Assembly (NCBI RefSeq): GCF_000002985.6
Contig: NC_003280.10
Span: forward strand, 248,001-312,000
Direction: 5' to 3'
Length of the DNA stretch: 64,000 bases
Origin: Caenorhabditis elegans
Taxonomy: Eukaryota; Nematoda; Chromadorea; Rhabditida; Rhabditidae
Shown: piece by piece, positions 1 through 10,480 of the stretch
Layout of the letters: each line of letters opens with the position of its first letter
How positions within the stretch are numbered: the first letter of the stretch is position 1
The notes under the pieces: generated by a model
What the model was told of the DNA's origin: nothing
The model's input: the letters and a program-made list of their open reading frames with translations, nothing else
Databases searched by the model: none
Position numbers and translations under genes: made by a program

Positions 1-3000
1 GATGAGTTCGTGATAACGAGATAATCGATCAGTGACGTCTCCAGAACTTTCAGCTTATCGTTTTGTTTCAGCTGAAAATCGGAATTAATCTCTTTTAAAA
101 TCCGAATTATTGGCTCGTTACATTAGAAATATCAACAGATTCATAATCCTCGACTCCCTTATCGGATAACAATAAAAACGACTTTTTGACAACTGCGTCA
201 AGCCTCCGTTCTCCAGCAATTGCTTCTTTTTGGTCTTTTCGCAGTTTTGCAGTAATATTCCCCAAATAATCAAGAGATGCCTGTCGAATAGTCATATCCG
301 ACGATTTCGATCTGAAATTCTTGACCAAAAGTGATCCAAGTGCAGTCAGAATCATCTCGGCTGCTGGCCATTCCGGTGAGTACAGTGCCGATAGAAGTTC
401 TTGAAGGAAATTGGAGAAAAGGATACGGTAGTCCTCTTCACCGTCCATTTTATTGCCTTTTTGAGAGCATTTCGCGAGGAATCCATTGAGAAACGCGTTC
501 GTCACTTTTGATGCCTGGAAAAATTACATTATTCCAATTTTTCGAATTATTTCAGTGGAATTTGGAAAAAAATTTGACTAAAAACAGATTTTGGCATCAT
601 TAGAAGATTTTAAAATTTCAAAAAAAAAGCGTTCAAAACTAATTCTTGGGTCTGCTAAATCGAAAGTTGTAGTTTGTAGACTAGCAGACCACTTGGGTTG
701 GCTAAATCCAATAGAAATTGGAAAAAGACGATATTTAGACTACAAAATACAAAAAATTGACTTTCAAAAGTTAGATTTTTGCAATTTTAGAAAATTTTAA
801 AGGTGGTGTAGTCGAATTTTTTTTTATTGCTTTATTAGACTCAGAATTGTCTAAAAACACCGAATTTCATAATGAAACTTCTTGAAAACTTTTCAAAAAA
901 AAGTTATGGCGGCTCGAAAAATGGCCTAAAATTAGTGAACATTTGAAATTTGACCGACTTATCATTGTCGCAGCGGCTGGAAACAATTTTTTTGAAATTG
1001 TCGTCTAATTTTGGTTATACAGGTCGATTATCTTGCGTTTTTAGCTTTATTAAGGTATTTAAAAGTCGAAAGAGAATTGGTAAAAAAATTTGACAAATCT
1101 CTTCGTCCATCGACTTTTCCCTTAATAAAGCTGAAAACGCAAGATAATCGACCTGTATACCCAAAATTAGACGACAATTTCAAAAAAAAATTGTTCCCAG
1201 CCGCCGCGACAATGATAAGTTGGTCAAATTTCAAATTTTCATTCATTTTAGGCCATTTTTCAAGAGGCCATAACTTTTTTTTGAAAAGTTTTCAAGAAGT
1301 TTCATCATGAAATTCGGCGTTTTCAGACAATTTCGAGTCTAATAAAGAAATAAAAAAAGATTCGACTACACCACCTTTAATACTTCAGTAAAAAATATGT
1401 TCACTAATTAATTTTTTAAAAATTGAGAATTTATTAGTACTGTTTTTTAAAAAAGTTTTTACCAACTACGAACTACAAAATAGCATCAAAAATGAAAAAA
1501 AAGTCCGTTTTGATCAATTTTTCAATATATTACCTTCAAAAATCCTTCCTTAACCATAGCCTCCTCCTTTTTCGACCGCTTCGCCAATTCATCCTCATCC
1601 GCGTGCTTCTTGAATTTCGGAATCTTGATTGTCGACTGAACAAGCTGTATGAAAAGAGCCGTCGTCGTTGAAATCCATGAGCCATCCGGCAGGCTATATC
1701 CATTATTCGAATTCTTTTGAGTAAATTGTGGAGCTCTGTGCAATGAAGACAACAAATCGGTGATCATCGAAAAACGAAGAGAATCCTCGGCTCGGGAGAA
1801 GATGTTCGACGCGAGAAGCATTGCCTAAAAAAATAACTGTAGTTTGTAGTTGTAGCAGCGCCTGACTTACAGTAATCTGCAGTGATCCAACATTTGCAAC
1901 AAAGAACGGCGTCAACGCAACAGATGCGACATTATGAACGGAAGTATCAGTCATTGATTCACTTTTCACTAAAACTGCCAGCAGACCGATTGCTTCGGTT
2001 ATTCGTTCGTAAATGTACTCGCTGAACTTATCGCGAGTGCACACGCCAGCTTTCTTTCGACGACGAGCTTCTTCTGGTGCACGGTCTGCAAAATTTGAAA
2101 TTAAATTTGAACCAATTTGAACTCATAGACCCAAAATAGGCTCAAATGAATTTCGTAATGAAAATTGTCAAAAACTTTCCAAAAATTTTTTATGGCGGTT
2201 CAAAATTTCGAAAAAATTACACTGATTTTAGTTTGGAACTCGAATTTTGGACATTTTCCGTGTCACATCTGTCCGAAGATAACTTTTTTCGGAATTATCA
2301 TCCTTTATTGCATATTTAGGTAGTTTATCTAATTTAATTTCGTTGATTAAGGTACATTTAAAGCCAATAGGTAACCAAAAATCATCGAAATTGGTTACCT
2401 ATTGGCTTTAAATATACCTTAATCAACGAAATTAAATGAGATAAACTACCTAAATATGCAATAAAGGATGATAATTCCAAAAAAGTTAACTTCGGGCAGA
2501 TGAGGCACGGAAAATGTCCAAAATTCAAGTTTCAAGCTAAAATCAGTGTCATTTTTTCGAAATTTTGAACCGCCATAAAAAATGTTTTGGAAAGTTTTTG
2601 AGAATTTTCATTACAAAATTCGTTTATTTGAGCTCATTTTGGGTCTGTACGTTCAAATTGGTCAAACCGTTAGTCCTCCTTTAATGGAGATGCTTAAAAC
2701 TACAAAATGCACCTTTTTTCTTAGAATTAACCGATTTGTAGATACTATCCGACGCTGGGTAGATTAAATGAATAAGCAAGAGACGAGTCAATCCAACACA
2801 TCGATCAATGACATCCTCTATGATAACTTGTTTGTGCATTCGATGACTCGACATGATATTCAGTGCTACAACGGCAGCGTCGGATGCTCGTTTCACTCGT
2901 TCCTCGCAGATTTCCTTTTCGAGCACGTCACCAACATCCACGTCATCGTCACACGGGACGAGAAGACGTTGATTGTCGGCCGAGATGGCGTCACGGATGT

Positions 3001-6000
3001 TACGATCCAGCATTGCGACGAGTTTCAGTAGTTTGTCTGCTCCGACGGCCTGCATTTTTTTATTTGGCAAACTTTTAGTAGAATAATGTTCGATTTTGAA
3101 ATTGTGCTGCTAGGACTACAAACTACAACTTTTGATTTAGCAGACCCAAGAGATTTGGTCTGCTAGGCTACAAACTACAAATTTCGATTTAGCAGACCCT
3201 AGTTAATTTGAAAGTATTTGGTCTGCAAGGCTACAAACTACAAATTTCGATTTAGCAGACCCAAATGGTATTGAAAAAATTAGAATTTTTAGCACTAAAA
3301 CTTGGATTTTTCTAATGGAAAATTTTGATTTTTTAGCACATAAAATCTGTGCTCAGGTCACATTCTACGCTTTTAGAAGCTGCTAGACTGCAATTTTTCG
3401 AGTTTTTAGCACTAAAAATCGAATTTTCCAAACTACACACCTGCAAGGCATGATTCTCTCTCAATCTGGCGGATCCTCTTCTCAGCTCTTCAAGTATGTA
3501 CAACTCAATCCGTAGATCTGGATCAATCTCATCCATCTCCTCTTCTTCATCCGATTCATCGGAATTCTCATCTCCTTTATGATGATGATCGCCGCCGGAT
3601 CTTCGTTTCTTGTTCTTCGGCATTTTCAGCTCAGTGTCCAAACTGTCGCCCTGTTCCAGAACACCGTCAACAGTCTGACAGAATCGAGTGAACGTCTCGT
3701 TGTCGGCCAGCGCTTGCAGGCTCCACGCGTTTTGGCTCTCCTCGTCGGCTTTTCGCGATTTTTCTCGTTCCATTTTCAGACGCAGGCGCTCTTGCCATTC
3801 AGCATCCCGCGATTCGATAACGTCTTCTGGAGTTGGAGATCTATCTTTCCTGCAAAAAAAAAGCCAATTGTAGACTACAAACTACAAACTACAAACTACA
3901 CTGTAGTGTAATTCTTTTACCTAATTCTGTCCTCCTTTCTTCGCTTTTTCTGTGACCCAAAGAAATGCTGAACATCCTCCTCGGTTGTTGTGAATCCAGT
4001 GACACTTGCCGGCAGCTTAACCCCCTTCTCCATTTCTTCAATCAATTTCAGATCCCGCTGAAGCAGCTCATCCTCGTCATCGTCGGATCCACGTCCACGT
4101 CGTCTGCCACGTCGTCCGGTGTCTGTTGGCACGAAATTGTCGGTCAGCGAATCGTACAGATTCTCGACCATATCACGCTTCTTCCGCTGATTCTGGCCAC
4201 CGCCACCACCGGCTTTTGGTGCTTTTCCTGAAAGAAAAATTGTAGTTTGTAGTGTAGAAAAACCAGCTGCTTATATAGGGGTCAAAGTTCAAGGGTCAAA
4301 CTGGCAGTTTTCCGTAAAAACTTACCAACAGACATCATTTGCCTGCGCTTTTCAATGGAAATCGGCGCGGGTCCTTCCTCGTCCACATCGTGATGATTCA
4401 TAGTAACACTTGAACTCTGTGTTGCTTCTGACATACTAACCGACGATGACGTCATCATTACAATCGAATTCTGATGATGATTATTATACGAAGAGGAGCT
4501 CGTTGAAGGAGCAGTAGTTCTTGTAATATCCTCAGTCATCATTACATCCTCATTCTCCAACAATTCCATGTCATTATGCGAATCCACGTCGAGAGCGCTT
4601 GTATTATAATTGACGACTGCTTGAATTATTGGCGGGAGTTTGTCAAGGAATAGATCATTTGTCTCTTTGTCGTCAGGACGGAGCTTGTCCATTCGAGTTA
4701 TACTGGAAGAAAAGAGATATGTGAAATATTTTATAGTTTGTAGTTTGAGCAACGCTTTTAAAACAGTTGTAACAGAACTTATTCTGAATTAAATTTTTTT
4801 TTGGTCTGCTAGACTACGAACTACAACTCTCGATTTAGCAGACCCAAGTGATTTTGAAGAGATTTGAATCAAAATATATGATTTTAGGCGAATATTTTCT
4901 GAAAACTTGAAATAAGCATGTCATTTTCCAGATAAACGTTGTCAATAACCAATAATTATCGGCAATGGCTTACAATTAGTGTCGCTGGTATCTACATTCT
5001 ATGAATGTGCACTTACGTCTCAAAAACGAGCCAGATTTCCAAAAAAAAAAGAAGAATACTTGAAAATTTAGAAAAATTAGTTCTAAAAGTCTTCAAAACT
5101 CGGATAATTTTTATAATTAAAAAATTACAGCAATTTTTCTTCTGAACAGATTTTTAGACTTTTACACCACTTTTTCAGAAAAAAAACAAAAAATTTCCAT
5201 ATTCCAACTTACATATCATCAATATTAGTGGCATTCAGGATATTACTAATTGTGGCGACCATTTGAGGATCACATGATTCAAGAATTGCGCTATCTCGTT
5301 CCATATCAAATACTTGTGGAAGTGTAGAATCAACCATACTTTCATATGGGAATGGAATCATGTCGAGGACTGAAAAAAGGTGATTATTGGTGCTACGGAG
5401 ACTATAAACTACAAAATACAAATTAAAAATACTTTTTATGATTTATTCACAAGCAAATTTCGATTTTCGCCCTGAATTTTAATTATTTTCAAGTTGGGAA
5501 AAATAAAATCAAGCCTATTGCACAACTACACTTTTCGATATGATAATTGCAATTTTTCTTAGATTTCTGTATTTTTTGTCCAAAAATTGAATTTTTTGAA
5601 ATCATTTTCAATCAAGATAAATTTTTAACAGTAAAAATATCTAGTTTTTCTTAAAATCCCATGATTTCCCTTACAATTCGGTAAAAAATGAGTTCCAACA
5701 AGTGTCATCGGCTGAGAAACTCTTGCGAATCGCTCTTCCAGTTCACTCCGTTGCCGTTCGACTTCTGCGATATGCTTATTCTGTTCGGCTTGCATTTTTT
5801 GAAGCATCGCTTGTTTTTGAGCTTCGATGTCGGCAGCAATACGGCGTTCATCTTCGAGACGGGCGGCTTCTTCTAGCTGAAAAAAAAACATAATTTTAGG
5901 AGTTTTTCGATTAAAAATGGCTGCACAACAAAGCTGAATTACATTTCGTTGATTTTTAAACGTTTTTTTTTCGTGATTTTCAAATTTTTCTGTTAAAAAT

Positions 6001-7182
6001 CGATTGCAAAGTGTCTTTTCCAACTTTTTTGATAAAATTTAGAGATTTTTCAGTTTTTCAAATTACTTTTACCGCCTAAATCAATAATTAACGCGTTTCT
6101 GGAAGGGGGGGGGGGGGGGGAGGGGATTTCAAAGAGTTTTTCGTGAAAAATTTCGATTTTAAAGGGGTTTTCAGTTTCAAAATGGCATTAAAAAAATATT
6201 CTCAATGGATTTTTCAGATTTTTAGTGTGGAAATCCAGGATCTGGTCCGAATTTCAACCACAATTCCAGCTTTTTAAATCCAAAATCTCACCCTCTTGAT
6301 CTCTGCCAACCGTTCCCGTTCCATTTGCTCTCGGAGCCTCTGTTGCTCCTCCAGAAGCCGCTTTTCCTCAGCAATCCGCAATCGTTTCAACTCCTCATTT
6401 CGTTTTCTCTGCTCTTCGAGCTCTTGCTTCCGTTTTCGCTCTTCCTGCTCTTTTCGTTCTTTTTCAATTTGTCGACACTGCTCTTCGTACAGTTTTTGAT
6501 GCGATGAGATCACTGATGAGTCGAAAATCGATGAAGCCGCCGACTGAATTTGCTGTTGAAATTGATTCGAGGTTGACGGTGGAATTGTGTGTTGTGGTAT
6601 TGGTTGGGCGATTGGCTGGAAAAATTGAAAAATTTTAATTTTTTAACTGCAAAACTGAGAAAAGCGGATTTTTTCCGAACTTTCAGATATTCTATGCACC
6701 TGTTGCCTTTGAATCTGCTGAACTGGCTGTTGCTGCTGCTGTTGTTGTTGCTGCTGCATCAATTGAAGCATCTGATGTTGTGTGAACATGTTCATTTGAT
6801 GATGTTGGGCTTGCGGCTGAGCGATATTCTGATGTTGCTGCTGTTGCTGGTGATGAAGCTGTTGTTGCTGCTGCTGTTGTTGCATCAGGTACTGCTGCTG
6901 CTGTTGCTGTTGAGCTTGAAAGTCGAAAAGCTGAAAAAATTTGGTTAAATTTCATGAAAAATCCCCCAAAGCCGCTACCTGATTATTATAATTCATTCCA
7001 AATCCGAAATTCAAATATTGCTGCTGTAACAACATCGGATTGTACTGGCCGGTAGCGGCGGCAGCTGCAGCAGCTCCAGTTTGAGCCATTTGATGTCCGA
7101 ATCCGCCGGCGTTCGTTTGAACCGGTTGAAAGTTGGGATTTCCAGTCCCATTTAGGCTATTTTGCAAGTTATTCGGATCCAT
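1..7182 (-). CDS. scc-2: SCC-2/NIPBL cohesin loader, 5' 13 exons, truncated by window edge
   Basis: Homologue of NIPBL/Scc2, which loads cohesin onto chromosomes in the nucleus (formerly pqn-85). Exons on the minus strand: 7182-6979, 6930-6700, 6615-6292, 5876-5675, 5369-5213, 4702-4326, 4227-3921, 3849-3441, 3049-2713, 2085-1871, 1824-1534, 514-122 and 71-1 (continues off the edge). All phases close. The start MDPNN follows an acceptor (TTGCAG) 13 bases upstream. The N-terminus is Gln-rich with a polyalanine run, then a charged coiled coil (exons 3-4) and an acidic/basic linker. Exons 9-13 carry the family signature: a segment close to NIPBL IEDVIERV (here IIEDVIDRC), then LTPFFVANV (NIPBL ITPFFVENV), and ASLDYLGNITAKLRKD (NIPBL ASLDYLGTVAARLRKD). 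The HEAT-repeat C-terminus is missing only because of the window. Two introns hold large inverted repeats. Confidence 0.93.
797..1380. repeat. Large inverted repeat in scc-2 intron 11
   Basis: The left arm starts TTTTAAAGGTGGTGTAGTCG and the right arm ends with its complement CGACTACACCACCTTTAA at about 1380. The arms, roughly 270 bases each, meet around 1070-1110 with a short loop. The whole element sits in the intron between exons 11 and 12 of scc-2 and would fold into a long hairpin in the pre-mRNA. It has the form of a palindromic non-autonomous transposon and no coding potential of its own; the two ORFs across it are mirror shadows. Confidence 0.85.
2110..2665. repeat. Large inverted repeat in scc-2 intron 9
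   Basis: Near-perfect inverted repeat centred near 2388: GACCCAAAATAGGCTCAAAT at about 2129 is mirrored by ATTTGAGCTCATTTTGGGTC near 2627-2646, and GGTTACCTATTGGCTTTAAA at 2393 mirrors the sequence just before it. Arms are about 270 bases with almost no loop. It fills the intron between exons 9 and 10 of scc-2. Confidence 0.85.
3109..3262. repeat. Cluster of three GTCTGCTA/TAGCAGAC palindromic repeats
   Basis: Three copies of a 40-50 base unit of the form GGTCTGCTAGGCTACAAACT followed by AATTTCGATTTAGCAGACCC, in the intron between exons 8 and 9 of scc-2. The ends GGTCTGCTA and TAGCAGACC are terminal inverted repeats. The same unit recurs at about 648-691, 4801-4850, 8318-8368, 8929-8972, 20628-20675, 28118-28155 and 33828-33870 as single copies, and in the clusters listed separately. 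Confidence 0.85.
6105..6120 (+). repeat. Homopolymer G16 tract (G-quadruplex prone)
   Basis: Sixteen consecutive G on the plus strand, then A and four more G, inside the intron between exons 3 and 4 of scc-2 (C-tract on the coding strand). Long G/C tracts are known in C. elegans as deletion-prone sites when the FANCJ helicase DOG-1 is lost. A shorter G10 tract lies near 28597. Confidence 0.9.
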
Positions 7183-7439
7183 TTCATTCGATCTCTGCAA
7201 TAAATCGTAGATTTTCAGAGAATTTGCGTTTTTGCAGGAAAATCAGCGTATTCCACGAAAAATCGATAAATAGAAATCAAATCAGTGGCCGAAAAGCGCG
7301 AAAATGTTTTTTTCAAAGCGATGCAAACACGCTCCATCGAGCGGCCGCCCTTTCGGCAAGCGGCACGCGCAGTTTTCGCAAGTAGTGCGCACGATTTTAG
7401 TGAATTTGGGAATTAATTTATGACTACTCTGAAAAAGTG

Positions 7440-9360
7440 AATTTCATGTTAAAAAGACGGGAAAAATACAATTTTTCGAGAAACTTGGATCGGATAATCT
7501 TGTTGAGCATAAATGGATTTATACAATGTGAGGAACAGTTCCAAGATTTTCGACACTTTCACGATCACCAACGCTAGCCCACGATTTGTCGGCCGCGGAT
7601 TGTTGATTAGTAGTCAACTTTCGGTACGTTCATCAGATTCTCAAGATGGACGGAGGTGAAAGGACTCTGGACAAGAATCAAAGATCAAGATCTGGAGATG
7701 GTTTTTCATTGAGAAACCTATACACTCAAAATAATAAAACTGCGTGGCGTGTACTGCAGAAAACCTAATATTTAGGCCCCGCCTTTTTTTCGTCCACTCA
7801 CGGGGAAAAGGCAAAATTCGGGGACCAACCAATATCAGGCCGCCGACATCTCATGGGTTCCGCGCGCCGCTATGTTTAACTCGTTGTGGGTGTGGCAAGC
7901 TGTCTCCGCCCGCTGCGAGTTAAACATAGCGGCGCGCGGAACCCATGAGATGTCGGCGGCCTGATATTGGTTGGTCCCCGAATTTTGCCTTTTCCCCGTG
8001 AGTGGACGAAAAAAAGGCGGGGCCTAAATATTAGGTTTTCTGCAGTACACGCCACGCAGTTTTATTATTTTGAGTGTAAACTCTAGCCTGAATGCTCCCC
8101 GTCTATAAATTTTGGAAAAAAGGATCCCCTCGGGGATCCGAAAATTTCTTATACCGTACTTAAATATATTTCCTCTAGTAGTAAGGCAAGCGCTACTATT
8201 TTCCCGAAAATTAATTTTATGCAAAACTATTAGAGGACATACGGAAATTTCAACAACGTCATCAGTTTTTTTTCAAAAAATTTCAATTTTAAAGAGAAAA
8301 TACACGCCAACTTCCACTTGGGTCTGCTAAATCGAAATGTGTAGTTTTGTAGTCTAGCAGGCCCAATCTTTTCTGAACTTCACTTATTTTCGAGCTGTTT
8401 GAGTCTGAAAACTGAACATTTTCTTAGTTTTTAACGAAAAAAAAACGATGGTAAATCGAAGCTTTTTAATTTTTTTTCAGCTTTTGTTGAACAGAAAATG
8501 GAACAATTTTAAATTTTTGCCATGAAAAATGCTTGATTTTTTTTTATTTTTCAGCATGAAAATAAACATTTTTCGCTCATAAATTAGAAAAATTCAAATT
8601 TTTTGGCCTTTTTCAGTGAAAAAACTCACGTGGTGACAGACTGTCCCATGTAGGTTTGATCAGAGACGGAGACTAGACGGAGACTTCTCAACTGATTTCG
8701 TGTTGTTAAGAACGTGCTTGATCGAAAAATGTTTTATTTTCATGCTGAAAAATAAAAAAATCAAGCAATTTTCATGGCAAAATTTGAAAATTTTCCATTT
8801 TCAGTTCAACAAAAGCTGAAAAAAATTTAAAAGCTTCGATTTTCCATGGTTTTTTTTTGTTAAAAACTAAAAAAATGTTCAGTTTTCAGACTCGAACAGC
8901 TCAAAATTTAGTGAATTTTGGAAAAGATTGGGCCTGCTAGACTACAAACTACAACTTTTGATTTAGCAAACCGATTTGTTTTTATTAGTTTTGAATCAAA
9001 TGAAGTCACTTCATTGAAGTGTCCGGAAAATAGTATCGCATGCCTTACTAATAGAAGGCATACATACAGAATAAGAAGTTTTCGGATCCCCGAAGGGATC
9101 TTTTTTCCAAAATTTATAGACTGGGAGCATTCAGGCTAGAGTTTATAGGTTTCCCATTGAAACAAACTCCAGAGCTTGACCTTTGATTCTTGTCCAATGT
9201 CCTTTTACTTCCGTCCGTCTTGAGAATCTGATCTTCATATCCAAAATTGACTGGTAATCAACAACAAGCGGCCGACAAAAATTGGGCTAGCGTTGGCGAT
9301 CGTGAAAGCGTCGAATTTCATCTTGTTAATAAGAAGTTTTCCTGACATTGTATAAATCAA
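7440..9360. mobile_element. Nested palindromic MITE-like element nest
   Basis: Several inverted repeats inside one another. The outer arms (about 7450-7720 and 9140-9350) share, in opposite orientation, GATTCTCAAGATGGACGGA and the GGACAAGAATCAAAG segment. An inner perfect palindrome (7721-7888 with 7913-8078) carries AAACCTAATATTTAGGCCCC. A third pair has GATCCCCTCGGGGATC near 8125 and GATCCCCGAAGGGATC near 9085. A fourth pair (about 8346-8620 with 8720-8940) ends in the GGCCTGCTAGAC unit. No transposase reading frame is present. It lies between the divergent starts of scc-2 and cat-2. Confidence 0.8.
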
Positions 9361-9479
9361 TTTATGCTCAAAAAGAAAATCCGATTTAAATGTCTCAAAA
9401 AATAGACATTTAAAAAAACTATAATAAAACAACTTGACAAAAGTCAAATTTTTGGAATAGGAACCATAGAAGATCTCCA

Positions 9480-10480
9480 ATAACCCGGAAATTTTATTTA
9501 AAAACTATGTGAAGTCACACCTGTCTTCATTTCTCCTTTTGTTAATTCAGTATAAAATCGTCCCACGTCATATCTACAGTACCCCGTGCTTTTCAAAAAG
9601 TGCATTTCACCTGAACAACTCCTTCCATGGAATCAATGCTATATTACACAATAACAATGCACATTCATATGCTCCAAAGTATGCAATGATGATTTGATAC
9701 GGAAGGAAATGTGGTGTCTCTCTTTCAGAGTACTCCATAACACAGCAACAGGAGCAACAATTATCTCTTCTCACTGTCGTTGTTGGCGTGGGGACCCCTT
9801 GAAAAATTGGAAGAGGAAATGTTTTTGCGGTATATGCGGAGGCGGGGCTCTGGAGAGGATCACGTAAATTCTGTTCAAATATATTTCAGGTATTCGTTAG
9901 GCTTTCGTTCGTTTTTCTAGTTCAACGTGGTCTCCCTGGTAACTAAAAATTAAAAACTTGAAAAATAGAATTTCCGTGATTTTTCTGATATTTTGACCTC
10001 GAAAACAATGTTCTTTGTGTTGTATTCTCAGACAACCTCATCAACACACACTTTTTATAATATCTATAGTAAAAAAGAATAGTATGAGAAGTCGAACAGT
10101 TAATGTGTTATTCAAGTGGAATGTGTGTATATATATTCTAGGAAGTTTTCATGAAAATTTTCAAATTTTAGTGTTTTCTTTGAGTTTTGGCACATTATAA
10201 CGCATTACCAACTAATTTTTCATACGCTAACATTCTAAATAATGTTTGAAAGTACCTCTACAAAACGTACATACTAACTAAATTGAGTCACGTAACACTG
10301 CAATTACTATTGATTTACTAAAACAATCACTGTGTTCACTTTCATATGCTGGGTTATCAGTTCTCGGCCAATAACTTTCTCAATACCCGTCTAACCATCT
10401 ACAGTAACCCTTCAGAAGTGTCGTCTCCATTGTCAAAACTAATTGCGGCGGTGAACGTCGCAAGGAACGTCTCAATTAAC
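9480..10480 (+). promoter_or_regulatory. Presumptive cat-2 promoter region
   Basis: Roughly 1 kb of non-coding DNA between the palindromic element nest and the cat-2 start codon. It has no convincing ORF. ETS-type GGAA cores occur in GGAAGGAAATG at 9701 and AAGAGGAAATG at 9811. From the literature, dopaminergic genes in C. elegans are activated by the ETS factor AST-1 with homeodomain partners; linking these particular cores to that control is inference. Confidence 0.35.

Noticed and set aside
1011-1310. Plus and minus ORFs in the scc-2 intron
   Set aside because: They are mirror images produced by the inverted repeat at 797-1380.
6589-6948. Plus-strand Leu-rich ORF opposite scc-2 exons 2-3
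   Set aside because: It is the antisense shadow of CAG-rich glutamine codons.
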